Shown here piece by piece: positions 9,858 to 17,532 of a stretch of 64,000 nucleotides of DNA; position 1 is the first letter of the stretch; each line of letters opens with the position of its first letter. The stretch lies in the NCBI GenBank assembly GCA_002483265.1, contig DLHO01000028.1, positions 62,001 through 126,000 on the forward strand. Reading direction: 5' to 3'. The DNA comes from Flavobacteriales bacterium UBA7666 (lineage in GTDB: Bacteria; Bacteroidota; Bacteroidia; Flavobacteriales_D; Crocinitomicaceae). The translations under genes and the position numbers were made by a program. The notes below the pieces were generated by a model, which did no database searches, was not told the DNA's origin, and saw only the letters and a program-made list of their open reading frames with translations.

Positions 9858-10174
9858 TCTTTTTCTTTTTTTAAGGTTGCTAATACATCATCTAATTGGC
9901 TGAAGCGGCTTTCCCAAATCTTCTTGAATTGTTCGAGCCATTGATCGATTTCTTTCATTTTATCTCCATTGAGTTGATAATAAATCTCTCTTCCCGACTG
10001 GTTCTGTTTTAAGAGTTCACATTCTGTGAGAATCCGCAAATGTTTTGAAACTGCCTGACGTGTTGTATCAAAATGCTCGGCCAGGGCATTCGGTGTCATG
10101 GACTGAACAGCAACCAGCATAATAATCGCTCTTCTGGTTGGGTCTGCTATTGCCTGAAAAACATCTCTTCTCAT
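9854..10174 (-). CDS. ArsR/SdpR-family winged-helix repressor, operon leader 1
   Basis: This is a winged-helix regulator with DPTRRAI followed by a recognition helix in TTRQAVSKHLRIL. A 115-residue version starting at TTG (10201) is possible. I chose the ATG at 10174 (MRRDVFQAI, 106 residues) because the paralogue at 16944-17264 starts at the equivalent place, and because the TTG lies inside the predicted operator and transcription start. It lacks the Cys metal sites of ArsR proper, so it is an SdpR-like repressor. It heads the operon of AHSA1-VOC, AHSA1 and DoxX, and probably represses its own promoter. Confidence 0.85.
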   Translation of the reverse strand: MRRDVFQAIADPTRRAIIMLVAVQSMTPNALAEHFDTTRQAVSKHLRILTECELLKQNQSGREIYYQLNGDKMKEIDQWLEQFKKIWESRFSQLDDVLATLKKEKE

Positions 10175-10192
10175 AGAATTGAATTTTAAATC

Positions 10193-10241
10193 TGAAACCA
10201 ATCGGTTTCACAAATATATATGCAACTATTCGGTTTCGCAA
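10193..10241 (-). promoter_or_regulatory. Promoter and operator of ArsR operon 1
   Basis: On the minus strand there is TTG (10239-10241), a 20-bp spacer and TATATTTG (10211-10218), a good Bacteroidota promoter. An 18-bp perfect palindrome with arms TGAAACC / GGTTTCA and a 4-bp spacer (10193-10210) covers the expected start point. A second GGTTTC half-site (10232-10237) lies in the spacer, 28 bp away. The arrangement is the same as at 17267-17313 before the paralogous operon, but with different half-sites, which suggests non-crosstalking autoregulation. Confidence 0.65.
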
Positions 10242-10267
10242 ATATTTTATATTTTTTTTTCACCCAT

Positions 10268-10313
10268 GGAGACACAGAGATGCAAAATTATTTCATCCAT
10301 CTCTTTGTGTTCC
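10268..10313. repeat. Hairpin repeat of the CACAGAG / CTCTGTG type
   Basis: GGAGACACAGAGATG (10268-10282) and CATCTCTTTGTGTTCC (10298-10313) are imperfect inverted copies 15 bp apart. The sequence resembles the repeats bounding the GxxExxY gene at 19745-20336, but here nothing lies between the arms. Confidence 0.45.
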
Positions 10314-10391
10314 TGACTTCTTTGTGATAAATTAGATAAACCAAACTAGGCGTTTTTTAATCTGCATTGACAACAAAAAAAACAGTTCAAC

Positions 10392-10526
10392 ATGAAATAC
10401 AATTTTCTCATACTAATAGCAGATACTCTCAATCCGGAAACGGAAACTTCTATTTGGTGGTATGTATTACCAACAAGTGGTTTTGCTTTACTTCTTTCTC
10501 TCTATTTTATTAAAAGGAAGAAATAA
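10392..10526 (+). CDS. Possible 44-residue single-helix membrane peptide
   Basis: This short ATG-initiated frame ends with a hydrophobic helix (about 21-40) followed by KRKK, with LPTSG just before the helix. It starts downstream of an A-rich stretch with no Shine-Dalgarno site, which is normal in this phylum. The tail superficially resembles a sortase sorting signal, but the motif is not LPxTG and no sortase is nearby. A small membrane peptide or a chance frame are both possible. Confidence 0.3.
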   Translation: MKYNFLILIADTLNPETETSIWWYVLPTSGFALLLSLYFIKRKK

Positions 10527-10538
10527 TTTCAAATTGCG

Positions 10539-10556
10539 TCCCGATAGCTATCGGGA
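10539..10556. repeat. Dispersed 18-bp palindrome
   Basis: TCCCGATAGCTATCGGGA is a perfect palindrome in an intergenic gap. Diverged relatives occur at 12715-12779, 23273-23290, 27203-27220 and about 47938-47954, all between genes. Confidence 0.7.
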
Positions 10557-10658
10557 TGCGAATGAGTAGATTGTAGATAATCGTGAAAAACGAATTCTGT
10601 ATTCTTTGACCTAGCTAAGAAAAAGAGCAGTTTTGAACTGGCCCTCATTGAAAGTTGT

Positions 10659-11264
10659 TTAACGCACTATGTTTTTACGCATGAGAATTTTATTTGAAAT
10701 ACGATAGTTATTATCATCATAGATTTCATGCTTCAACAAACCATAATCCGAATTGATATAATAGACACTTCGGTTGTGCCATTCCGTCCAATCATCTTCA
10801 ATTTCCATTCGAAGTACCCGATAATAATACTGATCATAAATAAAAAGCGAATCGAATCGTGTTTCATTTGACGTGAACGTTGACGGGTTGACATAATCAT
10901 CATAAATCTTTATTCCGGAATAAGCGTTGCCGGAAAAACCTTTATACAAGCCTCCGGCAAAAACAGCATAACGATCTAATCCCGGAAGATTTGATGTTAG
11001 CATATATGAATGGCATTCAAACATATCACACGAAAGCTTGGGAAATCCTTGCCCCATCTGAGTTATCCTTACACTATCAATAAACATGGTTGCAGAATCA
11101 ATAATGATCCAATATGATCCTGTTTTGTACTCACAATTGATCAGATCGGCAGACGTGATATAGTACGTTTCGAAGCTGTCACAACTATCAGAAGGAGGTT
11201 TCTCTTTTCTACAGGAAACAAGTAAGAAACAGATCAGACAAAGAAAGAAGGCAGTATGTTTCAT
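10659..11264 (-). CDS. Hypothetical lipoprotein
   Basis: This 201-residue protein has a type II signal peptide with lipobox LVSC at about 15-18 followed by RKEK. The mature part is rich in Tyr, Ser and Asp. I recognise no family. It lies 24 bp downstream of the zinc-ribbon gene and may be co-transcribed with it. Confidence 0.65.
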   Translation of the reverse strand: MKHTAFFLCLICFLLVSCRKEKPPSDSCDSFETYYITSADLINCEYKTGSYWIIIDSATMFIDSVRITQMGQGFPKLSCDMFECHSYMLTSNLPGLDRYAVFAGGLYKGFSGNAYSGIKIYDDYVNPSTFTSNETRFDSLFIYDQYYYRVLRMEIEDDWTEWHNRSVYYINSDYGLLKHEIYDDNNYRISNKILMRKNIVR

Positions 11265-11288
11265 TCGATTGATTTAAGCTCTTCTAAT

Positions 11289-11660
11289 TTAATCTTTTTT
11301 ATTCGAATTCATTTGCCTGATAGCATCTAAAAAGTTTAAGAAGGTCAATCGTGCGGAACAGTGCGAACAAAACTTATCCTTTACGACCTGAGGATCGGTT
11401 AATTCCCGTACAAACTCAAAATGCTGGAAACCGAGCCGTTTCCCATTGGTAAATCCAAAATGCTCTGGCCTGTAGGAACCAAAGTCCACATCACAAAAAT
11501 TACACAGGGTCAATTGAAGTCCTTTATAAACTTCATAGGTGTTATAGGTATGAATCCCTTGTTTTAAGTGATTTATTTCTTTCGGATCCCAACCACAATC
11601 ATCGCAGGGAGCGCAATCCCGCACTTCCAGTTCATGATAACAAATCGGACATTGTTCCAT
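11289..11660 (-). CDS. Small zinc-ribbon-like protein
   Basis: This 123-residue cytoplasmic protein has Cys pairs CPIC (4-7), CAPCDDC (about 16-22), CNFC (about 53-56) and CSHC (about 98-101), enough for two zinc ribbons. The family is not recognised beyond that. It lies directly upstream of the 201-residue lipoprotein. Confidence 0.65.
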   Translation of the reverse strand: MEQCPICYHELEVRDCAPCDDCGWDPKEINHLKQGIHTYNTYEVYKGLQLTLCNFCDVDFGSYRPEHFGFTNGKRLGFQHFEFVRELTDPQVVKDKFCSHCSARLTFLNFLDAIRQMNSNKKD

Positions 11661-11709
11661 TGTCTTTACTATTTATTCAATGCATTGTCCTAAATTTAAA
11701 ACAAAGTCA

Positions 11710-12048
11710 CTAATTTTTCTTTCTCAAGGTAAACTTTCTTCTGAAAATGAGATAAGTAAGCAAAACGCAGGTCATTGGAATACCGATACAAAGCGAATCA
11801 ATGAGCATTCTATTTGTGGTATAAGGCATTTTGCCAGTCAATACAAAAGGAACCAATACTGAAACAACCAAAACAATCGCCAAAAGAATTTTACCATTTG
11901 ATTTCCATTTGAGACATGCAATGAAAATGGTCAATACAACGATAGTCAGCAGATCATAAAAAAGAGATACAAGAACCTCTTCGCCATGAGCAAATGCCGG
12001 AATTGGCAGTAAGATTAATAGGGTAAACAGAAGGTTTTTTAATTTCAT
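11710..12048 (-). CDS. Small membrane protein
   Basis: This 112-residue protein has an N-terminal signal-like helix (MKLKNLLFTLLILLPIPAFA) and three further hydrophobic segments, ending in a basic tail (RRKFTLRKKN). The family is unknown. It is transcribed alone, about 50 bp before the zinc-ribbon gene. Confidence 0.55.
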   Translation of the reverse strand: MKLKNLLFTLLILLPIPAFAHGEEVLVSLFYDLLTIVVLTIFIACLKWKSNGKILLAIVLVVSVLVPFVLTGKMPYTTNRMLIDSLCIGIPMTCVLLTYLIFRRKFTLRKKN

Positions 12049-12113
12049 TTATTCTTTAAACTTAATTTTTAAATGACTAAAGTATTTACTGATCGTAAAC
12101 AAATACGATTGTC

Positions 12114-12686
12114 TTAAAACTGTTTTGGTTTGAGTTTCTGCGCTGCCGATTCGGCTATTTCGATAATCCGGTTCTGGCGAGTTTCGGGCCGCTTTGCCGA
12201 AACTACCCAGTAAAGCATCATTTTTCGTATTGATTTACTTAAGCTCAGAAAGAATTCCTTTGACCCGGGGTTTGCTTCAAATGCTTCTTCCAGATCATCC
12301 GAAATAATCAATTCTTCTACCGTATCCAAAATAGTCCAGGAACCGTTTTCTTTGGCCCGTTCAATACTTTCTAAACCTGCTTTTGTCATCCATCCCGACT
12401 CAATTAAGCGGGTGACTTTCTCTTTATTGATCTTTGACCAGGTACTTTGTGCTTTGCGTCTGCTAAAGAATTGATGCGATTTTTCACTGTCAATAGCAAT
12501 TTTCTTACTATCGATCCAGCCAAAGCACAAGGCTTCATCAACAGCATCACTCCAGGTTATTGAAGGATTTACAGATGCTTTTTTGTAAAAAACAACCCAA
12601 ACGGATTGCACTTTGTAGTGATTCTCTTCCAACCACTTGCGCCATTCGGCTTTATTTTCCGGATAAAAAACTGCTATTTCGGTCAT
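12114..12686 (-). CDS. YdeI/OmdA-type (bacteriocin-protection family) protein
   Basis: From the ATG at 12686 this is a 190-residue protein (MTEIAVFYPENKAEW) with the YdeI/OmdA signature: WLEENH, SVWVVFYKK, ITWSDAVDEALCFGWIDSKK and a C-terminal basic helical region. The frame stays open upstream to 12833, but that extension is the palindromic repeat at 12715-12779 and gives an implausible leader, so I reject it. Family members are linked by annotation to resistance to antimicrobial peptides. The biochemical role is not established. Confidence 0.8.
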   Translation of the reverse strand: MTEIAVFYPENKAEWRKWLEENHYKVQSVWVVFYKKASVNPSITWSDAVDEALCFGWIDSKKIAIDSEKSHQFFSRRKAQSTWSKINKEKVTRLIESGWMTKAGLESIERAKENGSWTILDTVEELIISDDLEEAFEANPGSKEFFLSLSKSIRKMMLYWVVSAKRPETRQNRIIEIAESAAQKLKPKQF

Positions 12687-12714
12687 TTCATTGTATTTTA
12701 TTTGGTCACTTCGA

Positions 12715-12779
12715 GTATCCCGACCGCTCGTTCTCGATAAACCAGCTGAGGCTGGCACTCGAACTGACACAGTCGGGAT
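12715..12779. repeat. Compound palindromic repeat
   Basis: The outer arms ATCCCGAC and GTCGGGAT enclose a perfect small hairpin CCAGC/GCTGG and CTCG/CGAG-type arms, giving a cruciform of about 65 bp. It is related through its outer arms to the TCCCGATAG palindromes elsewhere in the window. It lies between the YdeI-type gene and the DUF1761 gene. Confidence 0.65.
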
Positions 12780-12805
12780 GTATTGAGAAATGAGACCAGG
12801 TTTAA

Positions 12806-13222
12806 TTAACCCATTGCAACAATAATACTGCAAACAATCAACATTCCAACCAAATGGAACATACCGCTGATGATCCCATAAGGAATTGGTTTGGGCATGT
12901 TTGGATTGATGGCGATATTGACCGTATTGGAAAACAAATACCCAACTCCAACGATCAGCGCAAATTCAATTCCTTTTGCCAGTGATTGAATTCCCAATGC
13001 ATGAATTAACAATGCGCTTGTGATGGTAATTAACAAGGAGCAAATTGCAGGGCCTATAAAAAAGATCGGAGCAGAATTCTGAAGTGGTTCGTTTTCTTTT
13101 CCCAATGATTTGGCGTATTGCTTTTTGAAAAACAAGGTAAACCAAAGTGCTCCCAGAACGGAATAAGCAACAAATGCGACCAATACGCTTAGCCAATTAA
13201 TGGCTGAAATAAACTGAATCAT
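12806..13222 (-). CDS. DUF1761 family membrane protein
   Basis: This 138-residue protein has four hydrophobic helices and the family pattern NWLSVLVAFVAYSVLGALWFTLFFKKQYAK near the start, with an N-MPKPIPYG turn later. It is an inner-membrane protein of unknown function. It lies upstream of the YdeI-type gene on the same strand, separated by the compound palindrome. Confidence 0.75.
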   Translation of the reverse strand: MIQFISAINWLSVLVAFVAYSVLGALWFTLFFKKQYAKSLGKENEPLQNSAPIFFIGPAICSLLITITSALLIHALGIQSLAKGIEFALIVGVGYLFSNTVNIAINPNMPKPIPYGIISGMFHLVGMLIVCSIIVAMG

Positions 13223-13328
13223 AAATTGTATTATTTAATGTTTCAGCAAAAATAAAGGCGGGTAGTGACAGCCCTATGTCAGGGGTTGGGGAAGTATTAA
13301 TGATTTAATGATCAAGAATTGAAGGGGA

Positions 13329-14321
13329 TCAGTTTACAATGAACTTATAGCCTATTCCGCGGATATTTACGATTTTCACGCGTGGATCTGATTCGAGTTT
13401 CTTGCGCAATTTGGAAACAAAGACATCGAGGGTTCTTCCGATATAATCTCCTTCATCTCCCCAAACAACTTTTAGAATATACTCTCGTTCAATGGTTTTA
13501 TTGACATTGGCATAAAGCAGGGAAAGCAAATCGGATTCTTTACTGGAGAGTTCTATTTTTTCGTTTCCACATAAAAGTGTCATATTCTTTTGATCAAATG
13601 GAGTATCTCCCACCAATACAGTCTCCGAATCAACTGAATTAATAGGAGAAGTAGTTGCCGTTTTCTTCTTTCTGAAATAAACGAATAAACCGATAAAGGC
13701 GAAAATGGAACCGATAGGTAATGCGATCATGGAATAACTTGGCTGCTCCTTACGAGAAGTTGGTTTGTCTTTATTTTGGGTAGTGGTTGTTATTGAAGTT
13801 GTCGTAGAAATTGCTTCTGTATCTGCTGTTGAAGATGGTTCAATTGGAGGAGCATGATATAAGGAACCTACATTCAGCGTGTATCTTCTTAAAATTGTAA
13901 GGAACACGATATAACATGCTTTTGGCTGAAAGCGCGGTCCACAAGGCATTAAATCCGGATTAAAAGAATCTCCTTTTTCGTAACTGTAAACTACTTCATT
14001 GTTTTCGCATGTTCTCACTTCAACGATGTAGTTTCTTGCAATTTTGGTTTCACTTACCAAACAATCGATAGTAGCTACCAATTCATTTGGATTAAATGCA
14101 AAAGCTGACCCAAATTGGATTTTGTAACGATCATCTTCTTTTTCAATGGGAAAAACCCGTGAAACGCTATCGCCATCATTTAGCAAAATCTGATGTCCGA
14201 TCATTCGCATGGAAACGAGCGTGTGTTGTTCTTCCTTTGAAGATTGCCCATAGGAAGTTCCTGCTCCTAAAAGAAGATTTAGCAAAACGAATGTGACGAG
14301 TTTCAATTTTCGGGTAATCAT
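13329..14321 (-). CDS. Membrane-anchored winged-helix (OmpR-type) regulator with a periplasmic sensor region
   Basis: This 330-residue protein has a signal peptide (1-25, ending YGQ), a periplasmic region (26-195) with Cys 87, 105, 127 and 136 and a Ser/Thr-rich linker (162-190), a transmembrane helix (about 197-216) followed by RKKK, then a C-terminal OmpR/PhoB-type winged helix (about 240-330, with RTLDVFVSKLRKKLE and the terminal wing RGIGYKFIVN). It is a one-component transmembrane regulator like ToxR but with the order reversed. The element TAGATTTG (14327-14334, minus strand) lies very close to the start codon, which would give a nearly leaderless mRNA if used. Target genes are unknown. 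Confidence 0.8.
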   Translation of the reverse strand: MITRKLKLVTFVLLNLLLGAGTSYGQSSKEEQHTLVSMRMIGHQILLNDGDSVSRVFPIEKEDDRYKIQFGSAFAFNPNELVATIDCLVSETKIARNYIVEVRTCENNEVVYSYEKGDSFNPDLMPCGPRFQPKACYIVFLTILRRYTLNVGSLYHAPPIEPSSTADTEAISTTTSITTTTQNKDKPTSRKEQPSYSMIALPIGSIFAFIGLFVYFRKKKTATTSPINSVDSETVLVGDTPFDQKNMTLLCGNEKIELSSKESDLLSLLYANVNKTIEREYILKVVWGDEGDYIGRTLDVFVSKLRKKLESDPRVKIVNIRGIGYKFIVN

Positions 14322-14388
14322 GATTACAAATCTACGGGAATGCGCACTTTATTTGACGTATTTCTATCCAATTTACATTAATTTACAT

Positions 14389-14560
14389 TTGAGATTGTTT
14401 TAATGGTCGCTATATTTTAACAATATTGTGCACATAGAACACATAAATTAAGTGATTGACAGATAACAAGAGAAGAGCTCCCTTTACAAAAGTGTGTAAT
14501 TGAAAGGAACCAACTTTTTTAGTGGACAGGTGGGTCCGACTCTGCCCACCCCCTTTTTTT
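14389..14560 (+). ncRNA. Candidate small RNA with its own promoter and terminator
   Basis: TTG (14389-14391), a 19-bp spacer and TATATTTT (14411-14418) form a plausible promoter. About 110 bp downstream, GGTGGG (14529-14534) and CCCACC (14545-14550) form a stem followed by CCC and eight T, a classic intrinsic terminator. No open frame lies between, so a transcript of about 140 nt starting near 14425 is suggested. It is in the otherwise empty 476-bp gap beside the winged-helix regulator. No known RNA family is recognised. Confidence 0.45.
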
Positions 14561-14617
14561 TGTTGGAAAAGAGTTCAAAAACACATGAAATCCAGTAAAA
14601 TCAAGTGTTAAATACTT

Positions 14618-14683
14618 AACCTTTTCATACAGTATCCATACTCTATCCATGCTCTATCCATACACTATCCATGCTTGAAGCAT
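14618..14683. repeat. 11-bp tandem repeat, six units
   Basis: Six consecutive 11-bp units each end in CAT, with the inner four matching NCTATCCAT or AGTATCCAT closely. A related 11-bp array on the other strand lies at 47067-47121. The last unit also forms a small CATGC/GCATG hairpin. Confidence 0.65.
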
Positions 14684-14798
14684 GAAGTATAAAAAATTAA
14701 AGCTAAAAGGAGGTGTTTTGGAAAGATTGAATCGGGCTATTTGGTTACACTTTTGAGAAATTTCAAGTTCGTTTCTATCAACGAATCTGTTTGAATCA

Positions 14799-15356
14799 TT
14801 AAACTCTTAGTGCTCCTCTAAATCCGCGGGCAGCGTAATAGGATTCTGCACCATTGCAATAGGTAAAAATAGTTCCGAATCGATTATCACAAAAGATTGC
14901 TCCACCCAATTTGCGGATATCTGCAGGAGTTTGTACCCAGCTGGAAGTTTTCAAATCGAATTTTCCGAGCTTTTGCAATTCGCGGTATTGCTCTTCTGTC
15001 AAGAGTTCAATTCCCATTTCTTCTGCCCTGTCTAATACACTGCTGGCCGGCTTATGTTCTTTTCTTGAATTCAAAGCATCGCGGTCATAGCACAAACTTC
15101 TTCGTCCTTTGGGGCTTTCAGCTGAACAATCGTAAAAGATGTATTCGTCTGTTTGTTTATCGTAGCCAACCACGTCCGGTTCACCATCTGTGCTTTCCAT
15201 TTCATCGAGTGACCACAATTTCTTTGGATTCGATTCCAGTTTGGCTTGTATTTTCGACCAATCCATTCCTTTATGACGGTCCATATGCTTTTCAAAACGC
15301 GTTTTCAGTACTTTAAGCAGTTCTTCTGATTCTTGCGCAGATAATACTTTATTCAT
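14799..15356 (-). CDS. DUF4256 family protein
   Basis: This 185-residue cytoplasmic protein matches the DUF4256 pattern: MESTDGEPDVVG, YIFYDCSAESPKGRRSLCYDR and a C-terminal stretch GGAIFCDNRFGTIFTYCNGAESYYAARGFRG. The function is unknown. It is the last gene of the second ArsR-led operon and overlaps the preceding gene by 8 bp. Confidence 0.8.
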   Translation of the reverse strand: MNKVLSAQESEELLKVLKTRFEKHMDRHKGMDWSKIQAKLESNPKKLWSLDEMESTDGEPDVVGYDKQTDEYIFYDCSAESPKGRRSLCYDRDALNSRKEHKPASSVLDRAEEMGIELLTEEQYRELQKLGKFDLKTSSWVQTPADIRKLGGAIFCDNRFGTIFTYCNGAESYYAARGFRGALRV

Positions 15357-15966
15357 TTCGATTCTTTTTTTGTATCAAGTATTCATTCACATCATTCAGT
15401 CCTTTTCCTTCCAGTATGTCAGGAATACACTTTTCTATGCGCGACTCACGGGTTTTGGCTTGTTTGGGTTGCGAAAAATGCAGTAAATAAGCTCTTTGTC
15501 GACCGGGAGTCAATGCTTCGAAAGCGGTTTTTAAAGCTGGTTGTTCTTTAAATTTAGCTTCCAATTCTTCTGTCATGGGGAATTCTTTGGTCTTTTTCAG
15601 GGCCACTTTTTCACCGGATTCTTCTACTTCGACTGCCTGAAAAATGTATTTCTTCAGATCCGCTGCCAGGTTCTTAATTTCTTCTAGGTTGGTGAACCGA
15701 ACTTGTCTTGCGGCTTGCACATTTTCTGTTTGCTGAATGAGGATTTTTTTCGGATCCTTCATCAAAGCTCCTTTGAAGAACAGAAACGCACAGTATTCTT
15801 TAAAAACGTGGATCAAAACAATGTTGCGTTCCTCATACGTATAACAAGGACAACCCCATTTCAGATCTTCAGTCAAATGACATTCGAGTACTATTTTTCT
15901 CAATTCAGCGACCTCTTCTTTCCACTTTTCTTCTTTCTCGAAGAACCAATCGACTTTCGGATTCAT
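15349..15966 (-). CDS. YdeI-type protein (DUF1801 plus OmdA-like regions)
   Basis: This 205-residue protein has an N-terminal DUF1801-like half (LKWGCPCYTYEERNIVLIHVFKEYCAFLFFKGALMKD) and a C-terminal OmdA-like half (LTPGRQRAYLLHFSQPKQAKTRESRIEKCIPDIL). Both halves occur together in the YdeI family. It is in the second ArsR operon, 4 bp from the DoxX gene. The window therefore has two OmdA-related genes (see 12114-12686). Confidence 0.8.
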   Translation of the reverse strand: MNPKVDWFFEKEEKWKEEVAELRKIVLECHLTEDLKWGCPCYTYEERNIVLIHVFKEYCAFLFFKGALMKDPKKILIQQTENVQAARQVRFTNLEEIKNLAADLKKYIFQAVEVEESGEKVALKKTKEFPMTEELEAKFKEQPALKTAFEALTPGRQRAYLLHFSQPKQAKTRESRIEKCIPDILEGKGLNDVNEYLIQKKNRNE

Positions 15967-15970
15967 ACAC

Positions 15971-16348
15971 TCAATTTATTACTGCAACTTTTCTTCCAGC
16001 CGGTCTGAAATACCAAGATACAACAGTTAGAATTAAAAGCAAGAGTGAAGGAAATATTTCACTAGCCGGGCTTCCGGACATGATGTGAGAAAATGCTGCT
16101 CCAGACATTGCGAAGAAAAAACCGGCATATGCCCACTCTTTCAAAACAGGAGTTTTCGGGATCAGAACTGCGATTACTCCTAATATTTTCCAAATCCCCA
16201 ATAAGGTTAAGAGGTAAACCGGATATTGTAATTCTGCCATGCGATCTACATCCTGCTCCATTTTAAGCAATTGCACGATTCCTGTTGAAAGCATGCCTAA
16301 TGAAAGCCAGATTGTGGCAATCCAATAGCTAATTTTTTTTGTTCTCAT
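15971..16348 (-). CDS. DoxX-like membrane protein
   Basis: This 125-residue, four-helix membrane protein has the DoxX-like features LYPVYLLTLLGIWKILG- and an AHxxS-type segment (GAAFSHIMSGSP). It is the second DoxX-like protein in the window and parallels the one ending operon 1. It lies 32 bp after the AHSA1 gene; that gap holds short AATTATCA repeats. Confidence 0.75.
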   Translation of the reverse strand: MRTKKISYWIATIWLSLGMLSTGIVQLLKMEQDVDRMAELQYPVYLLTLLGIWKILGVIAVLIPKTPVLKEWAYAGFFFAMSGAAFSHIMSGSPASEIFPSLLLLILTVVSWYFRPAGRKVAVIN

Positions 16349-16380
16349 TTCTTAATTATTAATTGGTTAATTATCAATTA

Positions 16381-16857
16381 TCAAGCTCGTCCCCCTTGAT
16401 AATTAGCTAAAAGTTCTTCGATTCGGTTATGTGCCATATTAATTCCCATTGCGAATGGCAAAGCCAATTGCATGGCACGTGCTTCAACAGAACGGTAAAT
16501 GACCTGCATTGTTAATTTACTTCTGTTATCAGCTAATTTCTCGAATTCCAGAAATTCCAATTGTGGCCCAATAGCTGCACCTTCCATTTCAAAGGTTCTG
16601 ACTATTTTATTGTTCGGAATAAACTCATGTATTGTTCCATGAAACCCGTGTTTATTTCCCATTGGATCAGTGGTTTCATATTGATAACTTCCATGCTTTT
16701 TGTTTTCCAGTTTCAGCACTTTTGTTCCCATCCATTGTTCTACAATTTCAGCTTCTTCGTATGCTGTAAAAAGCAAATCCAAAGGCAGATCAAATTCCCG
16801 GGTGATGACTAATTCCTGTTTGCCGTCTTCGGCGTGAATGTGTGTTTTTCGTTCCAT
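16381..16857 (-). CDS. AHSA1/SRPBCC domain protein, operon 2
   Basis: This 158-residue protein has the fold signature R.FDLPLDLLFTAYEEAEIVEQWMGTK, a relative of the WWGP motif. It is a cytoplasmic hydrophobic-ligand-binding fold with no evident catalytic residues. It follows the ArsR-type gene, separated by an array of 7-bp repeats. Confidence 0.8.
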   Translation of the reverse strand: MERKTHIHAEDGKQELVITREFDLPLDLLFTAYEEAEIVEQWMGTKVLKLENKKHGSYQYETTDPMGNKHGFHGTIHEFIPNNKIVRTFEMEGAAIGPQLEFLEFEKLADNRSKLTMQVIYRSVEARAMQLALPFAMGINMAHNRIEELLANYQGGRA

Positions 16858-16886
16858 ATTTTTAAGTTCAAGTATTCAGTCAAAAA

Positions 16887-16950
16887 GACCTAAGACGAAA
16901 GACAATAGACTTTAGACTAATTTTCAGTCTTGCGTCTTGAGCCTTATGTC
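16887..16950. repeat. Inverted array of 7-bp phased repeats
   Basis: GAC recurs every 7 bp at 16887, 16894, 16901, 16908 and 16915. Its complement GTC (once GCC) recurs every 7 bp at 16927, 16934, 16941 and 16948. The two halves form a long imperfect hairpin that includes the stop codon of the ArsR-type gene, and so could attenuate transcription between the regulator and the rest of its operon. Confidence 0.65.
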
Positions 16951-17264
16951 TTTTTAAAGTTTTTCATGATTTCTTCCAGTTTGTTGAATCGCTCATCCCA
17001 TAGTTGGCGGAACGGTTCGATAAAGTCGGCTACTTCTTTCATGTTTTTTGCATTGATTTGATAATAAATTTCCCGACCATTTTGTGTTTGCCGGAGCAAT
17101 TCACACTCCGTAAGAATTTGCAAATGTTTTGAAACGGTTGGTCGTGCAGTATCAAAATTGGAAGCAATTGCCCCGGCTGTCATGGACTGTGACGCCACCA
17201 ACAACAGAATGGCTCTTCTTGTAGGATCGGCTATTGCCTGAAATACATCTCTTCTTAAGTTCAT
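16944..17264 (-). CDS. ArsR/SdpR-family winged-helix repressor, operon leader 2
   Basis: This 106-residue protein is paralogous to the regulator at 9854-10174, with near-identical MNLRRDVFQAIADPTRRAIL and a recognition helix in TARPTVSKHLQIL. The changes in that helix match the change in operator half-site (CTAC instead of GGTTTC). It leads AHSA1, DoxX-like, YdeI-type and DUF4256 genes. Confidence 0.85.
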   Translation of the reverse strand: MNLRRDVFQAIADPTRRAILLLVASQSMTAGAIASNFDTARPTVSKHLQILTECELLRQTQNGREIYYQINAKNMKEVADFIEPFRQLWDERFNKLEEIMKNFKKT

Positions 17265-17266
17265 TG

Positions 17267-17313
17267 TGTAGCTATTTGACTACAAATATATATGAAGTTA
17301 TTTAACTACGCAA
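17267..17313 (-). promoter_or_regulatory. Promoter and operator of ArsR operon 2
   Basis: On the minus strand there is TTG (17311-17313), a 20-bp spacer and TATATTTG (17283-17290). An 18-bp inverted repeat with arms TGTAG / CTACA (17267-17284) covers the start point, and a second CTAC (17306-17309) lies next to the -33 element. Spacing matches the operon 1 promoter base for base, while the half-sites differ. Confidence 0.6.
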
Positions 17314-17498
17314 TTTTTTTGAGTAAAAATTTGAATGTGACCGATCGGTTACTCAAATCCTGAGCAATGGTATACGGAATTGTTATCCCTGTTATTCTAC
17401 TCGTGAGCCCAAGAGTGGAATCATTGGTAAAACTGATTTTACACCGAAAATATAATTTCTGTTGTAGTACAATGATTAGCAATTCCATAAAATAGCGA

Positions 17499-17506
17499 TA
17501 CTTTTG
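17499..17506 (+). promoter_or_regulatory. -7 element before the radical SAM gene
   Basis: TACTTTTG fits TAnnTTTG and lies 27 bp before the start codon. No TTG is found at the expected distance, so the promoter call is tentative. Confidence 0.35.
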
Positions 17507-17532
17507 CAGGTGTATCTTTATAAAGTCGTGTT

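Noticed and set aside
10175..10201. TTG start of the first ArsR-type gene
   Set aside because: It lies inside the operator and at or before the predicted transcription start, and the paralogue begins at the later ATG.
10472..10520. Sortase substrate (LPTSG plus helix)
   Set aside because: The motif differs from LPxTG, the peptide has no exported domain and no sortase is in the window.
12687..12833. N-terminal extension of the YdeI-type gene
   Set aside because: The extension runs through the compound palindrome and the end of the DUF1761 gene. The protein family starts at MTEIAVFYPENK.
14618..14683. Possible CRISPR array
   Set aside because: The repeat is only 11 bp with no spacers, and no cas genes are present.
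17306..17488. 60-codon minus-strand frame upstream of the radical SAM gene
   Set aside because: It has no recognisable motif, crosses the promoter region of ArsR operon 2, and is short for its A+T content.
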